Shown one piece after another: positions 1 through 8,416 of a stretch of DNA of 64,000 nucleotides; within the stretch, counting starts at the first letter, position 1, and each line of letters opens with the position of its first letter. The notes beneath the pieces are model-generated. The model was not told the DNA's origin. It searched no databases and was given only the letters and a program-made list of their open reading frames with translations. Source of the DNA: Geosporobacter ferrireducens (lineage in GTDB: Bacteria > Bacillota > Clostridia > Peptostreptococcales > Thermotaleaceae); the NCBI RefSeq assembly GCF_001750685.1, contig NZ_CP017269.1, forward strand, positions 2,459,416 through 2,523,415. Direction: 5' to 3'. A program made the translations under genes and the position numbers.

Positions 1-271
1 TTTTTCCCTTATAATTAATAAAGGTTTGTTGTACCTGGAAGCTAGGCAGTCCGGTACGGATGGCATGAAGCAAGGTACTGGTTTCCGGTGAAAGGGAGGG
101 ATACACCTCCAGAATATGCCGTCCGATGGTATCCTCTTGCTTAATGTCCTCCAGTTCTGACGCCGCCCGGTTATAGTAGATAATCCTTCCCCGGCTGTCA
201 ATGATCTGTACACCCTCTGCGATATGATCCAACAAAATCTCCATATTCCTCTTAGAAAAAATTAAATCCAT
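1..271 (-). CDS. PAS-domain transcriptional regulator, N-terminal part (cut by window edge)
   Basis: The reading frame starts at ATG 271 behind a GGAGGA ribosome site and is open to the window edge, giving about 90 residues. The visible part is a PAS sensor domain: it begins MDLIFSKRNMEILLDHIAEG and continues with the typical VQIIDSRGRIIYYNRAA strand pattern. This start is the one used by PAS-AAA+ sigma-54 activators of the RocR type, but no AAA+ or HTH part is visible, so that family is an inference. A PAS-containing kinase or diguanylate cyclase is also possible. Two 18-bp direct repeats lie just upstream and could be its own operator. Confidence 0.75.
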   Translation of the reverse strand, partial: MDLIFSKRNMEILLDHIAEGVQIIDSRGRIIYYNRAASELEDIKQEDTIGRHILEVYPSLSPETSTLLHAIRTGLPSFQVQQTFINYKGK

Positions 272-283
272 CTTCCATCCTCC

Positions 284-322
284 TCTGCCGATTTTTCGTC
301 ATCTTCTGCCCAATTTTCGTCA
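284..322. repeat. Two 18-bp direct repeats upstream of the PAS regulator
   Basis: The units 284-301 and 305-322 share the core TCTGCC..(A/T)TTTTCGTCA with 16 of 18 bases identical. Their period is 21 bp, two helical turns, so a protein would meet both on the same face of the DNA. They end 13 bp before the regulator start codon. A tandem operator is the simplest reading, but no known factor is recognised. Confidence 0.5.
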
Positions 323-339
323 GTTGATTTATAAAATAT

Positions 340-356
340 GCTCACATTCGGTGAGC
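340..356 (-). terminator. Small hairpin after the ArgRS-like gene
   Basis: GCTCAC and GTGAGC flank a 5-nt loop. On the minus strand the hairpin follows the stop codon at 362 and leads into ATATTTTAT. It is a weak intrinsic terminator candidate. Confidence 0.4.
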
Positions 357-361
357 ATTCA

Positions 362-1120
362 TTACATTTTTACTGGTGCATCGATACCCAAAAGACCTAA
401 TAATTCTCCAATGATCCTTCCCATCGACGCCAATACCTTTAGTGTACCATAAAGCAAAGAAGGATTCAAAGAACGGAATAAAAGTCCCTCATGATACCGA
501 TAAAAGAGGTTATTCAACCCCACCAGGTAGTCCAGGAGCACTTTGCTATCCCGATTTTCTAAGGTTTGGCCAATCATTGCAGGATAACCCAATAACTGCT
601 TTAGAATCTGCTTTTCTGTATCACTGCCATGATAGTCGAAGCTGATTCCCGGACCTTTATGACAAATACCCTCAGATCTTAAGATTTCAAGCACAGAACA
701 AATTCTGCTGTGAGCATATTGGATTCTTTTAATTTCTTCCGGCAGCAATTTCTCTTGAATCAATTCCTTTGCTTCCTGTGTCTTTAAAATCACTTCTATA
801 CGTTCCTTCACATTTGAGGACATAGACTCTGGCAATACATTTTCAAACACTTTATAAAGCCATTTTTCTTTCAGATAGAAGTTAATAAATCCCGGTGTAA
901 TGACCTTGACCTCCACTGCTGTCCAATTATTTTTTATTTTCTCTGCCAGCGCTTCAGCCAACATCATTGGACTTTTTCTCAATTCCTTTGCCATTTTTAG
1001 TGCAACATTGCTCGTAAAATCTCCATGGTCCTTATTTTTCGGTTCCATGACCTCGATCTGTTCTGCGTTCTCTATTTCAGGCAGTGCCAGCAGTATCTGT
1101 CTTTTGATCTCCGCTTTCAT
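362..1120 (-). CDS. ArgRS-like protein: N-terminal domain joined to DALR domain, catalytic core absent
   Basis: The 252-residue protein matches arginyl-tRNA synthetase only at its two ends. Residues 1-90 look like the ArgRS-specific N-terminal domain (HGDFTSNVALKMAKELRKSP, then ITPGFINFYL). Residues about 135-252 look like the DALR anticodon-binding domain (IQYAHSRICSVLEILRSEG, ending LGLLGIDAPVKM). The roughly 300-residue Rossmann catalytic core with its HIGH-like and KMSK-like motifs is missing, so it cannot aminoacylate. The join is in frame, without a stop or frameshift. Its start has a good TAGGAGA site overlapping the stop of the DUF1934 gene, the position full-length argS takes beside ywiB in Bacillus. 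A retained tRNA-binding role or a relic under decay are both possible; a functional argS must lie elsewhere. Confidence 0.8.
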   Translation of the reverse strand: MKAEIKRQILLALPEIENAEQIEVMEPKNKDHGDFTSNVALKMAKELRKSPMMLAEALAEKIKNNWTAVEVKVITPGFINFYLKEKWLYKVFENVLPESMSSNVKERIEVILKTQEAKELIQEKLLPEEIKRIQYAHSRICSVLEILRSEGICHKGPGISFDYHGSDTEKQILKQLLGYPAMIGQTLENRDSKVLLDYLVGLNNLFYRYHEGLLFRSLNPSLLYGTLKVLASMGRIIGELLGLLGIDAPVKM

Positions 1121-1129
1121 AAGTTTCTC

Positions 1130-1546
1130 CTACATGATGCGTATGCTTAGTTTATTGTGGCTTTCCACCAAACCTTCAAGGCTGATATTATACTCAATAT
1201 AAATATCTCCCTTATCTGCATCCGTCATATTGCACGTAATCTTACGAGTGAGTACCTCCATATCAAAGATCCCATAGGGTGTGTTATAATGGGTAACATA
1301 TTTTTTTCCTTTTTGAAAAATAATCTCCGAGTTGGCTGTACCAAAGCGCCGCATCGACACCTGGTCCTGGATTACCTTTACAGTAGTCGTACACCCCTCC
1401 ATCCCGGAGATTTCACTTTCCTCGTAAACGAGATAAGTAGCATTTTCTTTTTTATAGAGCTTCCCCTCTGTGGTCAGCTCGATCGTACTTTCTTCTCCAC
1501 CTATATTGCGCTGGGTTCCTTCTATTCTTAGCATGATATTTTTCAT
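1130..1546 (-). CDS. DUF1934 / YwiB-family calycin-like beta-barrel protein
   Basis: This 138-residue soluble protein has no signal peptide. It has the DUF1934 pattern: an MKNIMLRIEGTQ start, a central VKVIQDQVSMRRFG strand and HYNTPYGIFDMEVLTRKI. B. subtilis YwiB is the type member and its molecular role is unknown. It is translated just before the ArgRS-like gene with 9 bp between stop and start, reproducing the ywiB-argS neighbourhood. That conserved pairing hints at a link to arginyl-tRNA, but nothing in this sequence proves one. Confidence 0.85.
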   Translation of the reverse strand: MKNIMLRIEGTQRNIGGEESTIELTTEGKLYKKENATYLVYEESEISGMEGCTTTVKVIQDQVSMRRFGTANSEIIFQKGKKYVTHYNTPYGIFDMEVLTRKITCNMTDADKGDIYIEYNISLEGLVESHNKLSIRIM

Positions 1547-1595
1547 TAGTAAATCCTCACTCTCTTTATTAGGTACAAAGGTACCTGCCTATTTT

Positions 1596-1621
1596 ACGGG
1601 CAGACACAGAGATCTACCCGT
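1596..1621. repeat. REP-like element, GGCAGACAC family, degenerate copy
   Basis: ACGGGCAGACACAGAGATCT is followed by ACCCGT, a decayed hairpin of the same family as the intergenic copies near 5303, 33067 and 59608. It lies in the gap between ddl and the DUF1934 gene. Confidence 0.5.
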
Positions 1622-1663
1622 ACGAAAACTCATAATTCTAATAAATGCATATATCTCTCAACT

Positions 1664-2773
1664 TTACTTATCCTGATGCCTCTCAACCGCCAGTTGGATC
1701 AATTGATCGATCAATTGAGGGTAAGGAAGACCCGCAGCATCCCACAACAGCGGATACATGCTATACTTGGTAAAGCCGGGCATGGTATTGATTTCATTAA
1801 TATAGATTTTCATCGTTTCCTTCTCCATAAAGAAATCTACGCGGGCTAACCCGGAACAATCTATGGCCTTATAGGCTTTTATTGCCATTTCTCTAATCTC
1901 CATAGCCTTTTCCGCTGGAATATCCGCAGGTATAATCATCTTAGATTTTCCATCGTCAAAATACTTGGCCTCATAATCATAAAACTCATGGGAAGGTATA
2001 ATCTCCCCTACTACTGATGCTTTCGGTTCATCATTACCCAGTACAGCACATTCTAATTCCCGGCAAGCAATAAATTCTTCCACCAAAATCTTTCTGTCAT
2101 GCCGGGCAGCTGCCTGAAGTCCCTTCAACAGCTCCTCTTGGTTGCGGGCCTTGCTAATCCCCACACTGGAGCCTAAATTGGCAGGTTTGATAAACACAGG
2201 ATAAGAAAAGTTCTCTTCAATCATCTCCACATAAACCTGCGGATTTTCTCGAAGCTTTTTCCGCATAACCAGCATGTACTTGCCCATAGGCAAGCCGACC
2301 ATTTCAAATATTCTTTTTGAGTAAATCTTATCCATTCCTACAGCAGAAGCCAATACCCCTGCACCAACATAGGGAATATCCGCCATCTCCAATAGCCCCT
2401 GTATCGTGCCATCTTCTCCATAGGGACCATGGAGTACAGGAAAAATCACATCGATCTGTTCTCCCAAATAGGGGGGAATCCCAGGCACAATCGCCTGCGA
2501 AGGTTCATTTCCCATGGGGATCACAGTAAAAACGCTGTGCTGGGGATCTTCCTGAAGCAGCTTATTGGAAATCCCTTCCCACTCTCCTGATTCGATCTTC
2601 TCTATAGGACCGTTATATAGCATCCAACTGCCTTCATTTGTAATGCCAATAGGAATAATGTTGTATTTTTCTCTGTCCATGGCGCGCATCACAGAAGCAG
2701 CTGACATGAGAGACACTTCATGCTCTCCTGATTTGCCCCCGAATATGATCCCTATGTTTAATTTTTTGGTCAT
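1664..2773 (-). CDS. ddl: D-alanine--D-alanine ligase
   Basis: This 369-residue ATP-grasp enzyme makes the D-Ala-D-Ala dipeptide for peptidoglycan precursors in the cytoplasm. The start MTKKLNIGIIFGGKSGEHEV carries the family N-terminal GGxSxEHEVS motif. HGPYGEDGTIQG, FIKPANLGSSVGISK (ATP-grasp phosphate loop) and INEINTMPGFT near the C-terminus are the remaining Ddl signatures. An upstream ATG would add 13 residues, but AAAAGGGGG sits correctly before ATG 2773, so that start is chosen. The length is slightly above the usual 310-360. Sporulation genes follow downstream, and the gene appears to be transcribed alone. Confidence 0.95.
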   Translation of the reverse strand: MTKKLNIGIIFGGKSGEHEVSLMSAASVMRAMDREKYNIIPIGITNEGSWMLYNGPIEKIESGEWEGISNKLLQEDPQHSVFTVIPMGNEPSQAIVPGIPPYLGEQIDVIFPVLHGPYGEDGTIQGLLEMADIPYVGAGVLASAVGMDKIYSKRIFEMVGLPMGKYMLVMRKKLRENPQVYVEMIEENFSYPVFIKPANLGSSVGISKARNQEELLKGLQAAARHDRKILVEEFIACRELECAVLGNDEPKASVVGEIIPSHEFYDYEAKYFDDGKSKMIIPADIPAEKAMEIREMAIKAYKAIDCSGLARVDFFMEKETMKIYINEINTMPGFTKYSMYPLLWDAAGLPYPQLIDQLIQLAVERHQDK

Positions 2774-3020
2774 AGAAAAACCCCCTTTTATATTTGGGTG
2801 ATCACATAGCAAATTTTCTATAGAACTTTTATCGAATAAGAAATTATAGCCTTAAAAGGTTATAGATGTGTGATTGAGAAAGTATTTATATACATTCTAC
2901 CCTTACTATCATTAATATTCTATACTTCTATCGGATATTATTCAAATGATTTATAAATTGCGAGAGATAGTGCGTACTTTATGCAAGAAGCAAAACTGGA
3001 CAAAATGCTTGCAAATAAAC

Positions 3021-3047
3021 AAGGGAGAGATTTCTCTCTCCCCCCTT
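3021..3047 (-). terminator. Intrinsic terminator after ypeB
   Basis: AAGGGAGAGA pairs with the CTCTC...CCTT arm. On the minus strand the hairpin stands about 30 nt after the ypeB stop and is followed by a U-rich stretch. The rest of 2774-3078 shows no gene. Confidence 0.6.
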
Positions 3048-3078
3048 GCATGTCTCCATAATCGATATTCAACGTCGA

Positions 3079-4440
3079 TTAAATCATCAACGTTCCGTTT
3101 TCTTTTTCCACAGTCTTTAAGATCTTTTCCTCTACACCAGTGTTGGCATTGACATAGACTAAGAATTTATCCTGCTTATAGTTTGCTTCAAATTCATAGC
3201 ACAGAATTTCTCCAAAAGCATCGGTGGGAATGATACACAGCTGTCCCTCTTCTTCTATCTGTGCCCGAATCGTCGCCTTTTTCCGTGCTTCAGCAGAGGT
3301 CAGCTTCGGAGTCTCAATATCCCGCTGATAATTGGAGGTTAAGAATTGGGTAGCATCAAAGCCTACCACTTCTCCATTGTCTAATGCAATCTTAACTTTG
3401 ATCAAGTCAGGATAAATAACGATATCATTCTGTTTATAAACATAGTTGACTAATACTACATTGTCATACCGCATCGTATAAGTAGGCATCATGTTTTTAA
3501 AGCCTTTTTCTTCTAAAAATTTATCTGCCCGCTTAATCGCTTGCTTAGGTGAAATGTTGGCTTTTGGTACATCTCTATTGTTGAGAATATAGACAGGATA
3601 ACCAACCCGTTGACTAATATCTATATAGATAGTATTTCCTTTCCCTTCTGCTTGATTCTTTGGAATAGCCTCAAAGCTGTAGGTATCGATTCTGCCTGTA
3701 CTTCCCGGTGCGGAGGCTGCTGTCTTGATCGTGCCTTCTCCTAAAAACTCCTTTACTTTTTCCCGGGCCTGCTCCTCTGTGATTTTATCACCCTCCAGTC
3801 TAGGCTTTTTGCCCTTTACCACATGTTCGGAGAAGGGACCATCATAAATCAGCTCCGGATACTCTACCATTCTCTCTTCAAATTTGTTAAACTGTACATC
3901 GATAGGATTTTCTTCCTCTGCTTTTCGATTTAGTTTTTTGTTTGCTTTCCGGATCAGTTCTCCAGTCCATACCTCTCCTTTAAATATGCTGTTATGGAGT
4001 TCCTGCAGCTCTAAGCATAGACTGGCTGAATAGTTATGTAAACTTTCTAAATTCTCTAGCTCCTGTTCTGAAAGCTGTTCTCCATCTAGGTTTCTTTTTG
4101 CCAAAGCAAAGGTATAATCTCCCACCTGATTTAAAAACTTCTCTGTTTTACTAACCTGTGCATGCTGGATGGGCAATTGTGCAAGCTTTTCCTGGGCATT
4201 ATAGGAATTTTTCCATATGTTTGAATATAGGATAATATTTTGTCGTGTTTGGCCTGACACCATCAGTTTTGACAAATCCGTGGTAATACTTTGTACACTT
4301 CCTGTCAGATCATAATACAACCGCTGATTGTTATTCATAAAAAAGGTTGCGTATTCTTCTCTGGCCTGCTGCTGATTGTACCCCCATACACCTGCGACAA
4401 TTAGCGCGATGGCCAATAGGATTGGCAGTATATATTTCAT
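3079..4440 (-). CDS. ypeB: Germination protein YpeB
   Basis: The 453-residue protein has one N-terminal membrane anchor (residues about 3-21, ILPILLAIALIVAGVWG). A helical YpeB N-terminal region follows to about 200, then three PepSY-type repeats to the C-terminus. YpeB is needed to place or stabilise SleB in the spore so that cortex is hydrolysed at germination. It lies directly downstream of sleB (19-bp gap) with an AGGAGGTG ribosome site, the arrangement seen in Bacillus and many Clostridia. The length is normal for the family. A hairpin follows the stop, closing the two-gene unit. Confidence 0.93.
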   Translation of the reverse strand: MKYILPILLAIALIVAGVWGYNQQQAREEYATFFMNNNQRLYYDLTGSVQSITTDLSKLMVSGQTRQNIILYSNIWKNSYNAQEKLAQLPIQHAQVSKTEKFLNQVGDYTFALAKRNLDGEQLSEQELENLESLHNYSASLCLELQELHNSIFKGEVWTGELIRKANKKLNRKAEEENPIDVQFNKFEERMVEYPELIYDGPFSEHVVKGKKPRLEGDKITEEQAREKVKEFLGEGTIKTAASAPGSTGRIDTYSFEAIPKNQAEGKGNTIYIDISQRVGYPVYILNNRDVPKANISPKQAIKRADKFLEEKGFKNMMPTYTMRYDNVVLVNYVYKQNDIVIYPDLIKVKIALDNGEVVGFDATQFLTSNYQRDIETPKLTSAEARKKATIRAQIEEEGQLCIIPTDAFGEILCYEFEANYKQDKFLVYVNANTGVEEKILKTVEKENGTLMI

Positions 4441-4459
4441 CCTTACACCTCCTTATTCA

Positions 4460-5164
4460 CTAGTTACCAAACCAGTGTTTTCCAATCTTTTTCTCTACCG
4501 TTCTAGACCATATCCATTTGCTGGTGGCTGTAGCAGGATTCCAATAATAGAGACAGCCACCGGTAGGATCCCAGCCGTTCAGGGCATCCCGCGCAGCCTT
4601 AAAACTGGTTTCTGTCGGCTCCATATTCATTTGTCCATCCGCTACTGCAGTAAAGGCTGCGGGCTGATAAATCACTCCTGCAATGGTGTTGGGGAAGGAC
4701 GGATGTCTCGTTCGATTGAGAACAACTGCACCAATGGCCACCTGTCCAATGTAAGGCTCCCCTCTGGCTTCTCCTGTGATCGCTCTTGCCAATAGCGTGG
4801 TTTCCTGATCTCTTGATATTACGTTGCTGCTGGATTGATAATCCTTAGGTGCTGCTTTTGCTTCTACAGGAAATCCCAACGCCTTTCGTGTGGCAGAACC
4901 TACTACCCCGTCAGCGGTTAGCCCATGTTTTCGTTGAAAGGATTTCACCGCTTCAAAGGTTCCTCCGCCAAATACACCATCTACCGGACCCTTATAATAG
5001 CCCCAGTCTTTCAGAGTTTGCTGCAGCTTTCTTACCTCTGCACCGGTAGATCCCCAGTACATGGTCTGTGCTGCTGCAACATTAAAATAACTATCTAAGT
5101 AGATCAGCGACCCAATACAAGCTGCCAGCATGATGGCAGTGGCAGCCAATGCGATCTTTCGCAT
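4460..5164 (-). CDS. sleB: Spore cortex-lytic enzyme SleB
   Basis: This 234-residue exported hydrolase degrades spore cortex peptidoglycan during germination. Residues 1-32 form a signal peptide. A PG_binding_1 domain (about 35-95) carries GSTGAEVRKLQQTLKDWGYY and FGGGTFEAVKSFQRKHGL. After a short linker comes the Hydrolase_2/SleB catalytic domain (about 125-234) with AITGEARGEPYIGQVAIGAV, whose first glutamate is the expected catalytic acid, and the conserved ending SRTVEKKIGKHWF. The gene starts the sleB-ypeB pair with a GGGAGG site. It is separated from spoIIR by a terminator and a REP-like repeat, so it probably has its own forespore promoter. Confidence 0.95.
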   Translation of the reverse strand: MRKIALAATAIMLAACIGSLIYLDSYFNVAAAQTMYWGSTGAEVRKLQQTLKDWGYYKGPVDGVFGGGTFEAVKSFQRKHGLTADGVVGSATRKALGFPVEAKAAPKDYQSSSNVISRDQETTLLARAITGEARGEPYIGQVAIGAVVLNRTRHPSFPNTIAGVIYQPAAFTAVADGQMNMEPTETSFKAARDALNGWDPTGGCLYYWNPATATSKWIWSRTVEKKIGKHWFGN

Positions 5165-5267
5165 ACTTTTTTCCTCCCTTCACAGATTTGTGAATACAAC
5201 TCTATTTTTTGTAGGGCTGGAAGCAATTATGCGAAGATTGGCTACTGGGTATAATTTCAAAAACAAG

Positions 5268-5292
5268 AAGGAAACGACAACGCCGTTTCCTT
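5268..5292 (-). terminator. Intrinsic terminator after spoIIR
   Basis: AAGGAAACG and CGTTTCCTT form a 9-bp stem around a 7-nt loop. On the minus strand it is followed by CTTGTTTTTG, about 40 nt after the spoIIR stop. Confidence 0.75.
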
Positions 5293-5302
5293 AAATATAT
5301 TA

Positions 5303-5323
5303 CGGGCAGGCACAAGGCCTGCC
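5303..5323. repeat. REP-like hairpin, GGCAGGCAC family
   Basis: GGGCAGG and CCTGCCC flank CACAAGG as a perfect 7-bp stem, followed by CCTAC. Related copies occur near 1596, 33067 and 59608. Confidence 0.6.
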
Positions 5324-5331
5324 CCTACATC

Positions 5332-6030
5332 CTATTCATTCAATCCTACTACCCGTCCAATATTTGCCTTTGCACTTTCAAAGATTTCCGCTACTTTAAA
5401 CTTCAGCTTAACGGGAACAGCTTCCTCACTACTGGCGGTACTGATCCTCCGGAATTCTTCTTCTGTCAATACACTCATCAATTCACGCTTTGTTTTTTCA
5501 TTGGTCAAGCCGCTTTTCATATCCACAAAACATAGAGGTGGGAAGAGCACGCACCACCAGTTTGCACCCTGTCCTCTTCCGATGACGATTCTCAAAGCCT
5601 CATAGGAACCGGCGGGCAAAGTAATGCTGCCATAGTTCTTCGTAGGAAAGTTTACTTCTCCCAGCTCCGCTCTCACCGTATCACTGCTGCCATTCTTCTG
5701 CAGTTCCTCCATAGCGATGGTTTCAATATTTTCCAGGCTTGCCTGCAAAATTTTTCTCGTCTCATCCAGGCTTTTCGATTGCTCGAACTTCGGATTCATC
5801 TCTGCGATCACCCGGTCCCGTACCTTGAGCTTTAGGGCTTGATCTTCCGGAGAATCACTGTTGGCCAGCACATGAAATCTTATAAGCCGCTCCTTATAGC
5901 TGTCCTTATCCGCCTTTGCCTCAAAAGCTGCAGAAAAGAAGTATGTAGTTACCATGGCAATAAAAACTATACCGATCATACATCGTTGTCTTGCTTGATG
6001 CATATCTATCATCCTAAAGTTGATCTTCAT
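5332..6030 (-). CDS. spoIIR: Stage II sporulation protein R
   Basis: SpoIIR is the forespore signal protein that triggers processing of pro-sigma-E by SpoIIGA in the mother cell. This 232-residue copy has a hydrophobic export segment (residues about 17-36). It then shows family signatures: RLIRFHVLANSDSPEDQALK, LKVRDRVIAEM, and NWWCVLFPPLCFVDM near the C-terminus. Start ATG 6030 lies behind GGGGG. It is monocistronic by its terminator and stands between the ger operon and sleB, both sporulation or germination units. Confidence 0.95.
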   Translation of the reverse strand: MKINFRMIDMHQARQRCMIGIVFIAMVTTYFFSAAFEAKADKDSYKERLIRFHVLANSDSPEDQALKLKVRDRVIAEMNPKFEQSKSLDETRKILQASLENIETIAMEELQKNGSSDTVRAELGEVNFPTKNYGSITLPAGSYEALRIVIGRGQGANWWCVLFPPLCFVDMKSGLTNEKTKRELMSVLTEEEFRRISTASSEEAVPVKLKFKVAEIFESAKANIGRVVGLNE

Positions 6031-6140
6031 AAAAATCCCCCTCTTGCTACGATTTTATTCTACTTTCAGTATTAGCAAAGAGGGGAATTTTTAAACTGCA
6101 TTGTAGGATTTTTTCCTTGGAACTTTTTACCGGATTCCTC

Positions 6141-7316
6141 TTATCTCGACACACCGACTCTTCGAATTTTTAACTCTACACTGACTTCAAGCTTCGTATA
6201 AGGATATATTTCCTTCCATTGGTCCTTTACGCGCGCCCAAAGATCCGGCTGAAACTTTCTCAAATGCTCACCTGCTTGTACCACATCTACCTGATACTCT
6301 TTCTGCAGCTTTTCATAGGTTTCTTGAATCTGCATATGAATGTCTCTTGCTGCTATTTTTTCTAGATTTCGAATATACTTCTCATCAAAGGTTTCTCCTT
6401 TGACTCCAAAAAGATGCTGTTCTATAACGCCCTCTGCTTCCACCTTAAAGGCCACCACAATTTCTCCATCCCTTTCAAACGCCCGCATCTCTGTATTGGA
6501 TTCAGTGATCTCCACTGGGATTATCTTTTCATCTATCTTTGGGCTAACCTCTGTGGTTTTTATCTTATCCTGCATGAACATCAGCGCCCGGGTCTCCATT
6601 TCTCCCAGCCATCCTACTAAACGATACTCCTTTAGCACAGCAGCACCGGCGATTTTTATATCCTCCTCTGTTGCCACGATCCGGGGTGCAATGGCTGTCT
6701 GGCTTTCATGAAGACTGCGCAGAATATACCCCAGATCTGCATCGGCCATACGAGCGGTGTTCGCTTTCTGCCGCAGCAGTTCAAATATGTAGATTCCTGC
6801 CTTTGGGTCTAGAGGAGGTTTACTGTTTAAAACATCCTTTGCCTTCTCCGGTGTGATAACGATGTTTATCTTACGTCCCAGCAAGGGACTTCTTTCGATT
6901 GCATCCAGTACTTCCCGCATCAACGCTTCATCCCTGGCCAAGGCTTCTCCGATTACAAAAACCTTCGTATGCCCAAAAAAGACTGTATTCTTTATTTTTG
7001 TAGACATCAGCTTCTCAACGTCATAAAAGTCTTTCCCCGCTCCAGTAAAGATAAAGGAAGCCTCCCCTTCTCCTTTCCCTGCGATCACGCCCGTATTAGG
7101 AAATGTATAGGTGATGGTATAGCGATTTCTGGGTTGATCCTCCGGTTCACTGGGTTCCCCCAAGGGGCTTTTTTCATTTACTTTCACTTTTTCTTCAAAC
7201 TTATCGAGGCCAACAGCGACAATAAAGGCCCGTTCATTGATTTCTACCTTGTCCCAACAGCCGGTTAAAAAAAGAAGGCTGATCCCACACAATATGATCC
7301 ACTTTTTAAGGGGCAT
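6141..7316 (-). CDS. gerAC: Spore germination receptor C subunit, Ger(x)C lipoprotein
   Basis: This is the lipoprotein subunit of a GerA-type nutrient germination receptor in the spore inner membrane. The 391 residues begin with a lipoprotein signal ending LLFLTGC (C20 would be acylated), followed by WDKVEINERAFIVAVGLDK, the near-universal mature N-terminus of Ger(x)C proteins. FIFTGAGKDFYDV and FGHTKVFVIGEALARD belong to the N-terminal domain, and the C-terminal domain ends with the usual amphipathic helices. It overlaps the B subunit gene by 11 bp, so the genes are translationally coupled. The nutrient recognised cannot be read from the sequence. Confidence 0.92.
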   Translation of the reverse strand: MPLKKWIILCGISLLFLTGCWDKVEINERAFIVAVGLDKFEEKVKVNEKSPLGEPSEPEDQPRNRYTITYTFPNTGVIAGKGEGEASFIFTGAGKDFYDVEKLMSTKIKNTVFFGHTKVFVIGEALARDEALMREVLDAIERSPLLGRKINIVITPEKAKDVLNSKPPLDPKAGIYIFELLRQKANTARMADADLGYILRSLHESQTAIAPRIVATEEDIKIAGAAVLKEYRLVGWLGEMETRALMFMQDKIKTTEVSPKIDEKIIPVEITESNTEMRAFERDGEIVVAFKVEAEGVIEQHLFGVKGETFDEKYIRNLEKIAARDIHMQIQETYEKLQKEYQVDVVQAGEHLRKFQPDLWARVKDQWKEIYPYTKLEVSVELKIRRVGVSR

Positions 7317-8415
7317 TTTTCTTTCCTCCCTTGCTTTTTTTGAAAAAGCTGATGATCAACAATAAAAGAGGCAGCAGTACCATAAAAAAGCTACCGGCAT
7401 AATTGGAATAAATATCGATCCAATCGTTTAACTGGATCAAATTATCAGGAATAAAAGCCAAAAAATATATAATCGGAAGTAAGGGTAGTACAAAAAAATT
7501 AAATTCCTTTGTTTTAAAAATACGGCTTAATATCAAGGCTGATCCATAATATGCACTTACCAGGCTCATAAAAACTGCAATTACCCATATGCTCATAATA
7601 AAGGCATCCAGGTTTTCTATAAAGGCTCCGGGCAAATCCACGGTTTTGAAAACCTCTAGGGTGGGCCAGATGATATGGGTGGTTTCTACCAGCCCAAACC
7701 GTGCTACAACAACAAATACAATGGAAATATAGTAAAAGGAAACCAGGCCCACGGTCAGCAGCATGGCATTTCCGATTTTTTTAGGTTCCTTGACAAAAGC
7801 AGCATATAATAGAGTTAATTCGATGCCGATAAAGCTAAAAAACACCACAGGTATTCCTTTGATCAGCTTTAGGATGGGAGTCCGAAAAATGGGATAAAAC
7901 TGGGTGTAATCTATCTCCGGTATGATCGGCAGCAGTATTAGGACAGATATAATGGTAATAATGGGAAACAGAAATTCTGCCATCCTGGCAATGGATTCAA
8001 TACCACTTCTTGCGGTATAAACGGAACCCAGCAGTATAGTGATCGCCAATACTTCTATGGGCGTTTCAAAAAGCAGATACTGCTTGGTGATCTCACCAAA
8101 GCTCCTTACCTCATAGGCCGAAAGAATCATTAAATATCCAAAAAAACCTAGTGCGATGACCGTTCCAAAGAACTTCCCCAGCAGGGTATTTCCAAACTCT
8201 ACTATGGTTTCTCCAGGAAACTTTTTTACCAGAAGGAATATGATCCAGCCTGCTAAAAGGGCAAATATACTGCCCCCTAGTACTAAAAATAGTCCGTCGG
8301 GCCCTGCTTCTTCTACTACCATTCTCGGCAGCGATAAGATCCCTACGCCCATAATGGTCATAACGAGGATGGCTGACAGCTGGCTGCTCAAAATGACATC
8401 GTTGTCGCGATTCAT
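7306..8415 (-). CDS. gerAB: Spore germination receptor B subunit (GerAB/amino acid permease-like)
   Basis: This integral membrane subunit belongs to the APC-related GerB family and is expected to bind the germinant. About ten membrane segments are visible, beginning SSQLSAILVMTIMGVGILSL and ending MVLLPLLLLIISFFKK. The start is uncertain: ATG 8427 and 8424 lie too close to the AGGAGG site, so ATG 8415 (MNRDND) is preferred. The gene is sandwiched between the A and C subunits with short overlaps, giving the standard A-B-C order on the minus strand. Confidence 0.92.
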   Translation of the reverse strand: MNRDNDVILSSQLSAILVMTIMGVGILSLPRMVVEEAGPDGLFLVLGGSIFALLAGWIIFLLVKKFPGETIVEFGNTLLGKFFGTVIALGFFGYLMILSAYEVRSFGEITKQYLLFETPIEVLAITILLGSVYTARSGIESIARMAEFLFPIITIISVLILLPIIPEIDYTQFYPIFRTPILKLIKGIPVVFFSFIGIELTLLYAAFVKEPKKIGNAMLLTVGLVSFYYISIVFVVVARFGLVETTHIIWPTLEVFKTVDLPGAFIENLDAFIMSIWVIAVFMSLVSAYYGSALILSRIFKTKEFNFFVLPLLPIIYFLAFIPDNLIQLNDWIDIYSNYAGSFFMVLLPLLLLIISFFKKSKGGKKNAP

Positions 8416-8416
8416 C

